13,194 nt of DNA from Pseudomonadota bacterium (GCA_021828605.1 JAJZEG010000169.1:1-13194); one strand, 5' to 3'; positions 1 through 7,378 are shown, numbered from the stretch's first letter. Made by a program: numbers and translations. The notes: a model not told the origin generated them from the sequence alone.

Positions 1-1
1 G

Positions 2-592
2 ACCTTCATCACCACCGAGGTTGGTCAGCATCAAATGTGGGCCGCGCAATATTATCGCTTCGATCAGCCCAATCGCTGGATGACCTCGGGCGGGCTGGGC
101 ACTATGGGCTATGGGTTGCCGGCCGCGATGGGGGTGCAGGTGGCGCATCCTGATGCGCTGGTGATCGATATTGCCGGTGAGGCCAGTATTTTGATGAATA
201 TTCAGGAAATGGGCACGCTCGCGCAATATCGGCTGCCGGTGAAGGTGTTCATTTTGAACAATGAATATATGGGCATGGTGCGCCAGTGGCAGGAATTGCT
301 GCATGGCGGGCGCTATTCGGAAAGCTATTCGGCGGCCTTGCCCGATTTTGTGAAATTGGCGGAAAGCTTTCACGCAACCGGCCTGCGCGCGCGGACCATT
401 GATGATTTAGACCGGGTGATTGCCGAAATGCTGGCGAGCGACAAGCCGGTGATTGCCGATATTTGCGTCGATCCGCGCGAGAATTGCTTCCCGATGATCC
501 CCTCGGGGGCTGCGCATAATGAAATGATTTTGGGCCCCGAGCATGAGGATGAGGCGCGCGGGATCACCGATGAAGGTTTGGTGCTGGTATGA
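2..592 (+). CDS. ilvB: Acetolactate synthase large subunit, C-terminal part (5' truncated by window edge)
   Basis: This is the catalytic subunit of acetolactate (acetohydroxyacid) synthase, the ThDP- and Mg-dependent first common step of valine, leucine and isoleucine synthesis in the cytoplasm. Only the last 196 codons lie in the window; the frame is open from base 2, and the first in-frame ATG (35) is internal because family sequence (TEVGQHQMW) precedes it. Visible landmarks are [15 protein letters not shown], the ThDP/metal segment IDIAGEAS...NIQEMGTL ending in FILNN, then [10 protein letters not shown] and LPDFVKLAE, all typical of the C-terminal ThDP domain. The usual Asp of the GDG/GDA metal motif is Glu here (GAG at 179-181). 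The stop overlaps the ilvN start by ATGA, so the two subunits are co-transcribed and probably translationally coupled. The identity is secure; upstream length and any leader attenuator are outside the window. Confidence 0.96.
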   Translation, partial: TFITTEVGQHQMWAAQYYRFDQPNRWMTSGGLGTMGYGLPAAMGVQVAHPDALVIDIAGEASILMNIQEMGTLAQYRLPVKVFILNNEYMGMVRQWQELLHGGRYSESYSAALPDFVKLAESFHATGLRARTIDDLDRVIAEMLASDKPVIADICVDPRENCFPMIPSGAAHNEMILGPEHEDEARGITDEGLVLV

Positions 593-1107
593 ACGCGATC
601 ATCCAACAGGTGCTGCGCACCGCAACGATTTCGGTGTTAGTGGAAAATGAGTCTGGCGTTTTGGCCCGGGTGATCGGGCTGTTTTCGGGGCGCGGCTATA
701 ATATCGATAGCCTGACCGTGGCGCCGGTTGATGATGATCGGCGGCGCAGCCGGATTACCGTGGTGACCAGCGGCACCGAGATGGTGATCGAGCAAATCAA
801 AGCCCAGCTTGATCGGCTGGTGCCGGTTTATCGGGTTGCCGATTTATCGCGCGAGGGGCCGCATTTGGCGCGCGAATTGGCGCTGATCAAAGTGATTGGC
901 ACCGGCGATAAACGCTCCGAAGCCCTGCGGCTGGCCGATGCGTTCCGCGCCCGGGTGATCGATGCGACCACCGAGAGTTTCGTGTTTGAACTCACCGGGG
1001 CGACCGACAAGCTCGATGCGTTTTTGGATTTGATGCGCCCGCTTGGTCTGGTGGAAGTGTCACGCACCGGGGTCGCTGCCATCGCGCGCGGGCCGCGCAC
1101 CATCTGA
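589..1107 (+). CDS. ilvN: Acetolactate synthase small (regulatory) subunit
   Basis: This is the regulatory subunit that stimulates the large subunit and confers valine feedback inhibition in the family. At 172 residues it has the usual short-subunit length. An N-terminal ACT domain spans about residues 12-85, with the hallmark [20 protein letters not shown]; a C-terminal ALS small-subunit domain follows (ELALIKV, then ESFVFELTG and [16 protein letters not shown]). The ATG lies inside the ATGA overlap with ilvB, and a modest purine-rich stretch (GAAGG near 573-577) lies about a dozen bases upstream. ilvC, often the next gene, is absent. The last 48 bases overlap the 3' end of the convergent glycosyltransferase gene, leaving no room for a separate terminator after the stop. 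The name ilvH would be equally valid. Confidence 0.96.
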   Translation: MNAIIQQVLRTATISVLVENESGVLARVIGLFSGRGYNIDSLTVAPVDDDRRRSRITVVTSGTEMVIEQIKAQLDRLVPVYRVADLSREGPHLARELALIKVIGTGDKRSEALRLADAFRARVIDATTESFVFELTGATDKLDAFLDLMRPLGLVEVSRTGVAAIARGPRTI

Positions 1108-2019
1108 GCCGTCCCAACGCTGGCGGATCAGATAAATCGGCCGTTGTTTGCTCTCCTCATAGATGCGCCCGAGATATTCGCCGATCACGCCGAGGGCCAG
1201 AAGCTGCACGCCGCCGAGAAACAGGATCACCACAATCAGCGAGGGATAACCCGCGACCGAATTGCCGAACATGATTTTGCGAAAAATAATGATCGCTGCA
1301 TAAATAAACGCGAATATCGAAACACTAACGCCCAGATAGGACGCAAGGCGCAACGGCGCGCTGGAAAATGAGGTGATGCCCTCCAGCGCGAAGTTCCATA
1401 ATTTCCAGTAGTTCCAACTGCTCTGCCCGCCATGGCGCGGCGCGCGCTGATAGGGGACATCAATGGTGCGAAACCCGACCCAGGCGAACAGCCCTTTCAT
1501 GAAGCGGCGGCGTTCGCGCAGGCCCGATAGCGCATCGAGGGCGGGGCGGGCGATTAGGCGGAAATCGCCGATATCCGGCGGGATCGGCACGTCGCTGAGT
1601 TTGTTGATCACCCGGTAGAAGCCGCGCGCGGTGGTGCGTTTGAGCCAGCCATCGCTGGCCCGGCTGGCGCGCACCGCATTGACCACATCATAGCCCGCAC
1701 GCCATTTTTCGAGCAAAGTCGGGATCAGTTCCGGCGGGTCCTGCAAATCAGCGTCGAGCGGGATCACCGCATCGCCGCGTGCATGATCAAGCCCGGCGGT
1801 GAGCGCCGCCTCCTTGCCGAAATTACGGGCCAAATCAAGCACGCGCACCCGCGCATCGCGCGCAGACAGCGCAACCAGCCGGGCCAGCGTGTCATCGCGC
1901 GAGCCATCATTGACGCCAATCAGTTCCCAATCTTCGCCGGTCAGCACCGCGCACAGCCGGTCATAGAGCGGTGCGATATTGGCGGCTTCGTTATGAAAGG
2001 GCACCACAATGGAAATCAT
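1060..2019 (-). CDS. GtrB-type polyprenyl-phosphate glycosyltransferase (GT2, membrane anchored)
   Basis: A 319-residue family 2 glycosyltransferase of the DPM1/GtrB/ArnC type, expected to transfer a sugar from a nucleotide donor to undecaprenyl phosphate at the inner face of the membrane. The GT-A domain starts at once (SIVVPFHNEAANI), with NDGS at 37-40 and the donor/metal motif LDADLQDPP with DAD at 89-91. Two membrane helices lie at about 224-247 and 261-285, followed by the GtrB hallmark GEYLGRIYEESKQRP and a basic, polar tail. The start is well fixed: an in-frame TAA lies four codons upstream (2029-2031). No clear Shine-Dalgarno is seen. It diverges from the DUF2142 genes across 117 bases and its 3' end overlaps ilvN. 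The sugar cannot be told from sequence. ArnC-like aminoarabinose transfer is less likely because no arn genes are nearby. Confidence 0.9.
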   Translation of the reverse strand: MISIVVPFHNEAANIAPLYDRLCAVLTGEDWELIGVNDGSRDDTLARLVALSARDARVRVLDLARNFGKEAALTAGLDHARGDAVIPLDADLQDPPELIPTLLEKWRAGYDVVNAVRASRASDGWLKRTTARGFYRVINKLSDVPIPPDIGDFRLIARPALDALSGLRERRRFMKGLFAWVGFRTIDVPYQRAPRHGGQSSWNYWKLWNFALEGITSFSSAPLRLASYLGVSVSIFAFIYAAIIIFRKIMFGNSVAGYPSLIVVILFLGGVQLLALGVIGEYLGRIYEESKQRPIYLIRQRWDGSDGARPARDGSDPGA

Positions 2020-2136
2020 CGGATGAAATTAGAGCATATTCGAGGCGCATACCATAGGTTGCAGGCGCCAGCTGCGGCAGCGTGTTGACAGAGTCCAGGC
2101 CAGACGGCAGGTATTTTTCCGCATTGCGGGGTTAGA
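2020..2136. promoter_or_regulatory. Divergent intergenic region with candidate promoter and small palindrome
   Basis: This is the only clearly divergent gap in the window, between the GtrB-like gene (leftward) and the first DUF2142 gene (rightward), so promoters for both should lie here or inside the adjacent genes. A perfect TTGACA (2085-2090) points rightward, but the best -10-like hexamer (GGTATT, 2110-2115) is poor and at 19-base spacing. Immediately upstream is a perfect interrupted palindrome, GCTGC-G-GCAGC (2071-2081), which could be an operator half-site pair or chance in GC-rich DNA. For the leftward direction TATGGT on the minus strand near 2052-2057 is a weak -10 candidate without a matching -35. 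Position alone is the strongest evidence. Confidence 0.4.
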
Positions 2137-3642
2137 ATGAAGCATATTTTTCGGCGATCACGGATATCGGACCGGTTATTTACCCGGTTAGGTCGTCGGG
2201 CGGGACGTCGCCTCCCATCGGTTAATGGGCTGGTCCTGGTATTTTTATTGGTGTGTGGCGCGACCGGGCTGCGGCTGGTTTATGTGACGCCCATCGGGCA
2301 GGTTGCCGATGAACCCGCGCACATCGCGCGCGCCGCCGCACTCACCCGTGGGATCGTGATTGGCCGCAAAGAGCAATTCAATATTGGCAAGGTTGCCGGC
2401 GTCATGGTCGATCAGGGGCTGGATGATGCCGCCAATTCGGAATTAGCGCCGCCCGGCTATGATGTGCATATTCCCGCAGCACAGCGCAAAGCCGCGCGCG
2501 CGATTAAATGGTCGAACAGTCTATGGTTTGACGACGCGAGCGGGGCTGTCGAGTATTTGCCGATCTTTTACCTGCCCGGCACTTTGGGTATCGGCATTGG
2601 CCATTTGATCGGTCAATCGCCGCTGCAAACCTTGTATACCGGGCGGCTGTTCATGCTGTTCGGGTTTTTGCTGATCGGGGGCTACGCGCTGCAGATTGCG
2701 CGATTTGGCCGCCCGATTTTATTCGCGATCCTCGCTTTGCCGATGAGCCTATCCCTGGCGGCCTCGTTCAATCAGGACGGCATGCTCATCGCCGCCTGCG
2801 CGCTGTGCGTCGCGTTGCTCACCCAAAATGACGCGACCGCACCAAAAGCCCGCTGGATTGCTGCGGCAATTTTTGCTGCTGTACTTTGCTCGAAACCGCC
2901 TTATGGCTTGTTGCTGTTTTGCGCGATGATCCCGCTGCGCTGGCGTGGCTTGGCGCGACGGTTCACCCTGTTATCGCTGTTTGCCATTCCGTCGATCATT
3001 TGGGTGCTGGTGATGTTGCGCACCTCCTACACCCCCTCCTGGGGTGCCTCCTATCATCCGGGGCCGCTTTGGCCGGGTCGAGCGAGCGATCTCTTTACTG
3101 CCCCGAATGTGGCCGATAATGTTAGAGTGCTGTTCGCCCATCCACGGCAAATTTTATTACTGCCGTATCACTACACCATTTTATATCATACGACTTTGGT
3201 CCGCGAAGCCATTGGAACCTATGGATGGCTAACCATCACCATGACCAATCAACTCTATCATCTCTGGAAGGCGGTTTTGGCTGCGGCGACTTTGGCGAGC
3301 ATCGTAGGGACCGGCGCACGCGCGCGGACGTGGCGGGTGATCGATGCGTTCTGGATTATCCTGCTCGCCGTGATCACAATCGTGTTAATGGAGTTATCCC
3401 TCTACGTTTCCTGGACAGATGTCGGCGGAGCGATCATTACCGGTGTGCAGGGGCGTTATTTTCTTGAAATCATCCTGTTTGTCATTCTAGCCTTGCCGCG
3501 CCTTGGCAACGGGATCAATCGGTTCACGCGGTGGCGTCACGCCGCTGCATCGCTGGAGATTGCGCTGACCTTGCCGGTGATTGCGATGGCCGTCTATGAT
3601 TTATTTTATGTGCCAAATCTTATTGTCGCGCGCTTTTCCTAA
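2137..3642 (+). CDS. DUF2142 family multispanning membrane protein, copy 1 (candidate GT-C glycosyltransferase)
   Basis: A 501-residue inner-membrane protein with a basic N-terminus (about 29 residues), a first helix at about 31-50 and many further hydrophobic segments (clear ones at about 170-190, 193-228, 240-265, 275-295, 378-392, 405-425, 441-455, 473-490). Features that match DUF2142 are the first-loop motif TPIGQVADEPAHIARA (Asp58, Glu59, His62), NQDG at 212-215, SKPPYG at 252-257 and QGRYF at 438-442. An acidic pair in the first periplasmic loop is the catalytic signature position of GT-C lipid-linked sugar transferases, so an outer-face glycosyltransferase role is plausible but inferred; no substrate is known to me. 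The next gene, six bases downstream, is a homologue along the full length. The start ATG has only a weak upstream GCGGGG as ribosome site. The stretch 3120-3220 looks AT-richer than its surroundings. Confidence 0.85.
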   Translation: MKHIFRRSRISDRLFTRLGRRAGRRLPSVNGLVLVFLLVCGATGLRLVYVTPIGQVADEPAHIARAAALTRGIVIGRKEQFNIGKVAGVMVDQGLDDAANSELAPPGYDVHIPAAQRKAARAIKWSNSLWFDDASGAVEYLPIFYLPGTLGIGIGHLIGQSPLQTLYTGRLFMLFGFLLIGGYALQIARFGRPILFAILALPMSLSLAASFNQDGMLIAACALCVALLTQNDATAPKARWIAAAIFAAVLCSKPPYGLLLFCAMIPLRWRGLARRFTLLSLFAIPSIIWVLVMLRTSYTPSWGASYHPGPLWPGRASDLFTAPNVADNVRVLFAHPRQILLLPYHYTILYHTTLVREAIGTYGWLTITMTNQLYHLWKAVLAAATLASIVGTGARARTWRVIDAFWIILLAVITIVLMELSLYVSWTDVGGAIITGVQGRYFLEIILFVILALPRLGNGINRFTRWRHAAASLEIALTLPVIAMAVYDLFYVPNLIVARFS

Positions 3643-3648
3643 ATTATC

Positions 3649-5118
3649 GTGAGGCCATCCCGCTTTCATCGCGCGCATAGCCTAACCCTGCTGTTTGTGC
3701 TGATCACTTTTTATACCGGCTTGCACCTTGTGTACGGCACGCCGATCGGCGACGTGGCGGATGAGCCCGCCCATATCGCCCGTAGTGCTGCCTTGCTGCA
3801 CGGGCAGATTTTTGGCGTGCGCCACGCCACGCCGCGCGGCGAGGATTCCGGCGTGGTGATCGATAGCGGGCTAGCAAAGGCCGCCCGCGCCGAAACCATC
3901 ACCCGTCAGGCGCACTTGATCGATCCATCGGGCAAAGTCAGCGCCGCGCAAGTGGCGCGCGCCCGGGCGATCCGTTGGAGCGGACGGCCGATTTATGTGC
4001 AAGCGAGCGGTGCGGTCGAGTATTTTCCAGCCTTTTATCTGCCCGGTGCGCTGGGCATCGAGGCCGGCGCGCTGGCGGGGCAACGGCCTTTGGCGGCGCT
4101 CTATACCGGGCGATTATTCATGTTGCTGAGCTACATCGCCCTCGGTGCGGCGGCGTTGAGCCTGGCCCGTTTTGGCCGTCCGCTGCTATTCGCCATTCTC
4201 AGCCTGCCGATGTCGGTCAGTCTCGCCGCCTCGTTCAATCAAGACGGACAATTAATCGCCGCCGCCGCTTTGTGCGGGGCCTTGCTCACCTGGGAGCCAA
4301 AAACCTTGCCCCAGGCGCGCTGGATCGCGGCGGCGATATTTGCGGTCTTTCTCTGCTCGAAACCGCCTTATGGCTTGCTGCTTTTCTGTGCGATGCTGCC
4401 CTTGGCGCGGCGCGGCATGCTGCGCCGCTTGCTGCAACTGGGTTGCTTTGGCCTGCCCGCTTTGATCTGGGTGCTCGCAATGCTGCGCTTCACCTTTACC
4501 CCGGTGCGCCGCAAACCCTACCATCCGGGGCCGCTCTGGCCTGGCCACCACGCGCTCACGCTCCACGCGGTCGATCCGGCGGGCGGTTTGCTTGTGCTCA
4601 TCGCCCATCCGGCTCAGATTTTTTTGCTCCCCATCCACACGATTATCGATAATTTCGGGCAGTTTCGTATCCAGTTCATCGGTGTGCTGGGTTGGCTCAA
4701 TGTCTCGCTGCCGGCTGATATGTACCATGATTGGAGCATCGCTCTGCTCGCCGCCGCCCTCGCCACCTTGTTTGCCGATCATGCGTCGCAACGGATAATG
4801 AACTGGCGCCTGACCAACGCCCTTTTGGTGCTCGCTTTGTCGCTGGCCACGATCATCGCGGTCGCGTTATCGCTCTATCTGGACTGGACCAATCTCGGCA
4901 GCGCCAGCCTCATCGGCATGCAAGGGCGCTATTTCATTGTCATGGTGCCGTTTATCCTGTTAGCACTGCCTCGCCTCGGTGATCGCGTCAATCGCTGGCT
5001 GCGCTGGCGTCATGCCGCCAATGCCGCTAGCCTTCTGCTCACGATGCCTGCGGTGCTGATGGCGCTGAATGGCGCATGGATGTTACCCTCATTACTTGCG
5101 AGGTCATTTTATCAATGA
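3649..5118 (+). CDS. DUF2142 family multispanning membrane protein, copy 2 (candidate GT-C glycosyltransferase)
   Basis: A 489-residue paralogue of the preceding protein with the same order of landmarks: first helix at about 10-30, first-loop TPIGDVADEPAHIARS (Asp38, Glu39, His42), YTGRLFML near 152-159, NQDG at 197-200, SKPPYG at 237-242, PYHPGPLWPG near 290-299, and QGRYF at 425-429. It lacks the basic N-terminal extension of copy 1 and has an enlarged first loop (about residues 75-110, with LIDPSGKVSAAQVARARA). The start is taken as GTG, six bases after the copy 1 stop, with no evident Shine-Dalgarno, which fits translation by reinitiation. The stop overlaps the next glycosyltransferase start (ATGA, 5115-5118). 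An outer-face sugar-transfer role is inferred from family resemblance and context; the loop differences suggest different donors or acceptors for the two copies. Confidence 0.85.
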   Translation: MRPSRFHRAHSLTLLFVLITFYTGLHLVYGTPIGDVADEPAHIARSAALLHGQIFGVRHATPRGEDSGVVIDSGLAKAARAETITRQAHLIDPSGKVSAAQVARARAIRWSGRPIYVQASGAVEYFPAFYLPGALGIEAGALAGQRPLAALYTGRLFMLLSYIALGAAALSLARFGRPLLFAILSLPMSVSLAASFNQDGQLIAAAALCGALLTWEPKTLPQARWIAAAIFAVFLCSKPPYGLLLFCAMLPLARRGMLRRLLQLGCFGLPALIWVLAMLRFTFTPVRRKPYHPGPLWPGHHALTLHAVDPAGGLLVLIAHPAQIFLLPIHTIIDNFGQFRIQFIGVLGWLNVSLPADMYHDWSIALLAAALATLFADHASQRIMNWRLTNALLVLALSLATIIAVALSLYLDWTNLGSASLIGMQGRYFIVMVPFILLALPRLGDRVNRWLRWRHAANAASLLLTMPAVLMALNGAWMLPSLLARSFYQ

Positions 5119-6137
5119 ATCATGCGCCATCCGCCGACATATCCGCCTCCCGGCTGCCCACCCGCCCGATCATCGCCGTGGTGATCCCGTGCTATCGGGT
5201 GCGTGCCCATATTCTGGGTGTGCTCGCGCGTATCGGCCCCGAGGTCGCGCTCATTTATCCGGTGGATGATGCCTGCCCGGAGCAATCGGGCGATTTCATT
5301 ACCGCAGAATGCGCCGATCCACGGGTGCGGGTGCTGCGCCATTCCGCCAATCAAGGCGTCGGCGGGGCGATGGTGACCGGCTATCGTCGCGCCTGCGCTG
5401 ATGGTGCGGATGTTATTGTGAAAATCGACGGCGATGGCCAAATGGACCCGACCTTGCTGGCACAATTCACCGCGCCGATCCTGGCCGGGCGCGCCGATTA
5501 CACCAAGGGCAATCGGTTTTTCGACATTAACGCGCTCAAGCCGATGCCGCCGGTGCGGGTGTTCGGCAATGCCGCTTTGTCGTTTTTAACCAAGCTGTCA
5601 TCGGGCTATTGGTCGCTATTTGATCCGACCAACGGCTACACCGCGATTCATGCGAAACTGCTCGATTTCATCCCGCTCGATAGCCTGCCTCGGCGCTATT
5701 TTTTCGAGTCAGAAATGCTGTTTCGCTTGGGCACCTTGCGCGCCTGCGTTGCCGATATTCCGATGGCGGCGGTGTATGGTGCGGAGACCAGCAATATGAA
5801 TATCAAATCGGTGATTCCTGAGTTTTTACGCGGCCATGCCCGTAACTTTGGCAAGCGACTTATCTATAACTATTTCCTGCGCGATTTTTCCATCGCCTCG
5901 CTCGAACTGATTTTCGGCCTGCTGCTGATCGGCTTTGGCGGCAGCGCGGGCCTGTATTTCTGGATCCATAACAGCCTGCATAACATCACCACCAGCTCAG
6001 GCACGGTGATGCTCGCCGCCTTGCCGATCATTATCGGATTGCAGCTGCTGCTGTCGTTTATCGGCTACGATATTGCCCGCGTGCCAACCAGCGCGATTTT
6101 CCCGTCTTTGCCCGATCGGAGCCGCGATCATGGTTAA
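5115..6137 (+). CDS. Family 2 glycosyltransferase with two C-terminal membrane helices (DPM1/GtrB-like)
   Basis: A 340-residue GT2 enzyme likely to make a polyprenyl-phosphate-linked sugar or to extend a lipid-linked glycan at the cytoplasmic face. The GT-A domain begins IIAVVIPCYRVR (19-30); VDDACPEQSG replaces the more usual NDGS region; the donor/metal motif is KIDGDGQMDP, with Asp105 and Asp107; YFFESEML near 195-202 fits the acceptor-side region. Two hydrophobic segments at about 263-285 and 297-317 should anchor it. The ATG at 5115 is preferred over an in-frame upstream start at 5076, since it overlaps the preceding stop as ATGA, has GAGGT about ten bases upstream, and the extra 13 residues would lie within the upstream gene. 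Its stop lies within the start of the small carrier gene (8-base overlap). It differs markedly from the GtrB-like enzyme at 1060-2019, so the two are not simple duplicates. Confidence 0.9.
   Translation: MNHAPSADISASRLPTRPIIAVVIPCYRVRAHILGVLARIGPEVALIYPVDDACPEQSGDFITAECADPRVRVLRHSANQGVGGAMVTGYRRACADGADVIVKIDGDGQMDPTLLAQFTAPILAGRADYTKGNRFFDINALKPMPPVRVFGNAALSFLTKLSSGYWSLFDPTNGYTAIHAKLLDFIPLDSLPRRYFFESEMLFRLGTLRACVADIPMAAVYGAETSNMNIKSVIPEFLRGHARNFGKRLIYNYFLRDFSIASLELIFGLLLIGFGGSAGLYFWIHNSLHNITTSSGTVMLAALPIIIGLQLLLSFIGYDIARVPTSAIFPSLPDRSRDHG
6118..6121 (+). promoter_or_regulatory. Ribosome binding site (GGAG) fixing the small-carrier start
   Basis: GGAG sits eight bases before the ATG at 6130. 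It supports that start over an in-frame GTG at 6073, which would put 57 more bases inside the glycosyltransferase gene and add a non-membrane leader. Confidence 0.6.
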
Positions 6138-6489
6138 CACCCTCGCTCTGTTGATTTTCACCCTGATGCTGGCGAGCGGTCAGCTTTTATTCAAAAAAGT
6201 CGGCCTGTCCCTGCGCGGACGCCCGCCGCTTGAGGCGATCAGCACGGTGCTGAGCCAGCCCTCGATTTATGCGGCTGGCCTGCTTTATGGCCTCGCCACC
6301 GTGCTGTGGATTTGGATTCTCTCACGGGTACCGCTCAGCCGCGCCTATCCGTGGGTCGCGGTCGGCATCGCCTTGGTGCCGATGCTCTCGATCCGGCTGT
6401 TCCACGAGCGCGTCGGCCCATGGTTCTGGGTGGGCGTGGCAATGATCCTGGTTGGTATCCTGGTCACCCAAATCGGCTATAAGGCCTAA
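6130..6489 (+). CDS. Small four-helix DMT/EamA-type membrane protein (ArnE/ArnF-like candidate lipid-sugar flippase)
   Basis: A 119-residue protein made almost wholly of four hydrophobic helices (about 2-20, 45-64, 70-88, 98-114), the architecture of the SMR/ArnE-ArnF/EamA half-size carriers. Family-like motifs are ASGQLLFKKVGL near the end of helix 1, ILSRVPLSRAYPWVAVGIALVP over helix 3, HERVG after it, and GVAMILVGILV in helix 4. Members next to GtrB-type glycosyltransferases are thought to flip polyprenyl-phosphate sugars across the inner membrane, and the position directly after such a gene suggests the same here. A drug efflux role (EmrE-like) is possible but fits the neighbourhood less well. 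A single copy would need to act as a homodimer, since no partner half is present. Confidence 0.8.
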   Translation: MVNTLALLIFTLMLASGQLLFKKVGLSLRGRPPLEAISTVLSQPSIYAAGLLYGLATVLWIWILSRVPLSRAYPWVAVGIALVPMLSIRLFHERVGPWFWVGVAMILVGILVTQIGYKA

Positions 6490-6523
6490 ATACTCACCCA
6501 ACCGGGTGCTGACCTTGATCCAT

Positions 6524-6527
6524 GGAG
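6524..6527 (+). promoter_or_regulatory. Ribosome binding site (GGAG) fixing the uppP start
   Basis: GGAG lies five bases before the ATG at 6533. This chooses the start that gives a canonical UppP N-terminus over an in-frame upstream start at 6452, which would add 27 residues not expected in the family and overlap the carrier gene. Confidence 0.65.
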
Positions 6528-6532
6528 CCTCG

Positions 6533-7378
6533 ATGACCCTGATCGCCGCCATTTTATTCGCCATCATGCAGGGGGCGACCGAATTATTCCCGGTCTCCAG
6601 CCTCGGCCATGCGGTGATTGTGCCGCGTTTACTGCATTGGTCAGTGAACCAGCACGCGCCGTCGTTTTTGCCCTTTGTGGTGATGCTGCATGTGGGCACC
6701 GCTTTGGCTTTATTGGCCTATTTCTGGCGCGACTGGTGGGCGATGGCGCTGGCCGTGCTCAATCGCGGCGAGCCCGCGCATATCGGCCCGCAACGGCGCT
6801 TGTTGATCAATTTGGTGATCGCGACCTTGCCGGCGGTGGTGATTGGTTTTGTGCTGAAAAAGCCGATCCAACATTTATTCGCCTCACCCATGGTCGCCGC
6901 CGGGTTCCTGATTTTGAATGCGCTGTTGCTGTTGGCCGGGGATCGGTTGCGGCGCCGGGCGAGTGCCAAGCCGGTGGAATCGCTCACCACCCTGGATTCG
7001 CTGGTGATCGGACTGTTTCAGTGCCTGGCCTTCCTGCCCGGCCTGTCGCGCTCGGGTGCGGCGATGGTGGGCGGCCTGTCGCGTGGCGTCGATCATGGCG
7101 GCGCGGCGCGTTTTGCTTTTTTGATGGCAACCCCGGTGATCGCCGGGGCCACGGTGATCGAAGTGCCGAAATTGCTGCATCACCACCATTTGCTCGGTGG
7201 CGGGATTTTGGGCCTCGCGGTGATCGCTGCGGTGGTGGCGGGCGTCGTCGCTTATTTATCCACCGCGTTTCTGATGCGCTATTTTCGCGATCATGATCGC
7301 TGGTCGCTCGGCCCGTTCGCCGCCTATTGCGCGGGTATGGGCGTGTTGATCGGAGTGCTGCTCTCGGCGGGGATTTGA
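6533..7378 (+). CDS. uppP: Undecaprenyl-diphosphatase (BacA/UppP family)
   Basis: A 281-residue polytopic enzyme that removes a phosphate from undecaprenyl diphosphate, regenerating the carrier used for peptidoglycan and surface glycans; overproduction gives bacitracin resistance in this family. The two signature regions are present: QGATELFPVSSLGH (13-26, with Glu17, Ser22, Ser23 and His26) and FLPGLSRSGAAMVGG (167-181, with Arg173 and Ser174). Most of the remaining protein is hydrophobic helices, and the length is normal. A His-rich loop (HHHH at 216-219) is a small oddity. It follows the small carrier by 43 bases with its own ribosome site, so it can be co-transcribed with the glycan genes. 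Whether it is the cell's only UppP or a locus-specific second copy cannot be told here. Confidence 0.95.
   Translation: MTLIAAILFAIMQGATELFPVSSLGHAVIVPRLLHWSVNQHAPSFLPFVVMLHVGTALALLAYFWRDWWAMALAVLNRGEPAHIGPQRRLLINLVIATLPAVVIGFVLKKPIQHLFASPMVAAGFLILNALLLLAGDRLRRRASAKPVESLTTLDSLVIGLFQCLAFLPGLSRSGAAMVGGLSRGVDHGGAARFAFLMATPVIAGATVIEVPKLLHHHHLLGGGILGLAVIAAVVAGVVAYLSTAFLMRYFRDHDRWSLGPFAAYCAGMGVLIGVLLSAGI

Larger units (their letters stand above)
2137..5118 (+). repeat. Tandem gene duplication (two DUF2142 paralogues)
   Basis: The two adjacent membrane-protein genes align over their whole length in the same order. Protein blocks that are almost the same include VADEPAHIAR, ARFGRP-LFAIL-LPMS, SLAASFNQDG, ARWIAAAIFA, LCSKPPYGLLLFCAM, YHPGPLWPG and QGRYF. 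At the DNA level the best match I found is 24 identical bases (2887-2910 against 4354-4377), encoding the SKPPYG block; third positions elsewhere have drifted widely. This points to an old duplication maintained by selection rather than a recent or assembly-made one. Confidence 0.85.

Noticed and set aside
2137..3642. Possible horizontal origin of the first DUF2142 gene because of AT-richer patches
   Set aside because: The patches are local, and codon style elsewhere matches the neighbours; not enough to claim transfer without a composition calculation.
3975..4652. 225-codon open frame inside the second DUF2142 gene
   Set aside because: It is a shifted frame with Arg/Ala/Gly-rich composition and lies wholly within a gene with clear family motifs.
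4252..4791. 179-codon minus-strand frame opposite the second DUF2142 gene
   Set aside because: Antisense shadow; hydrophilic Gln/Glu/Arg-rich translation typical of the complement of a membrane-protein gene.
6495..6508. Small inverted repeat CACCC-AACC-GGGTG between the carrier gene and uppP
   Set aside because: The stem is only five base pairs with no T run after it; too weak to call a terminator or attenuator.
6637..7296. 219-codon frame inside uppP
   Set aside because: Shadow frame of uppP in GC-rich DNA; composition dominated by Arg, Gly and Ala with no motif.
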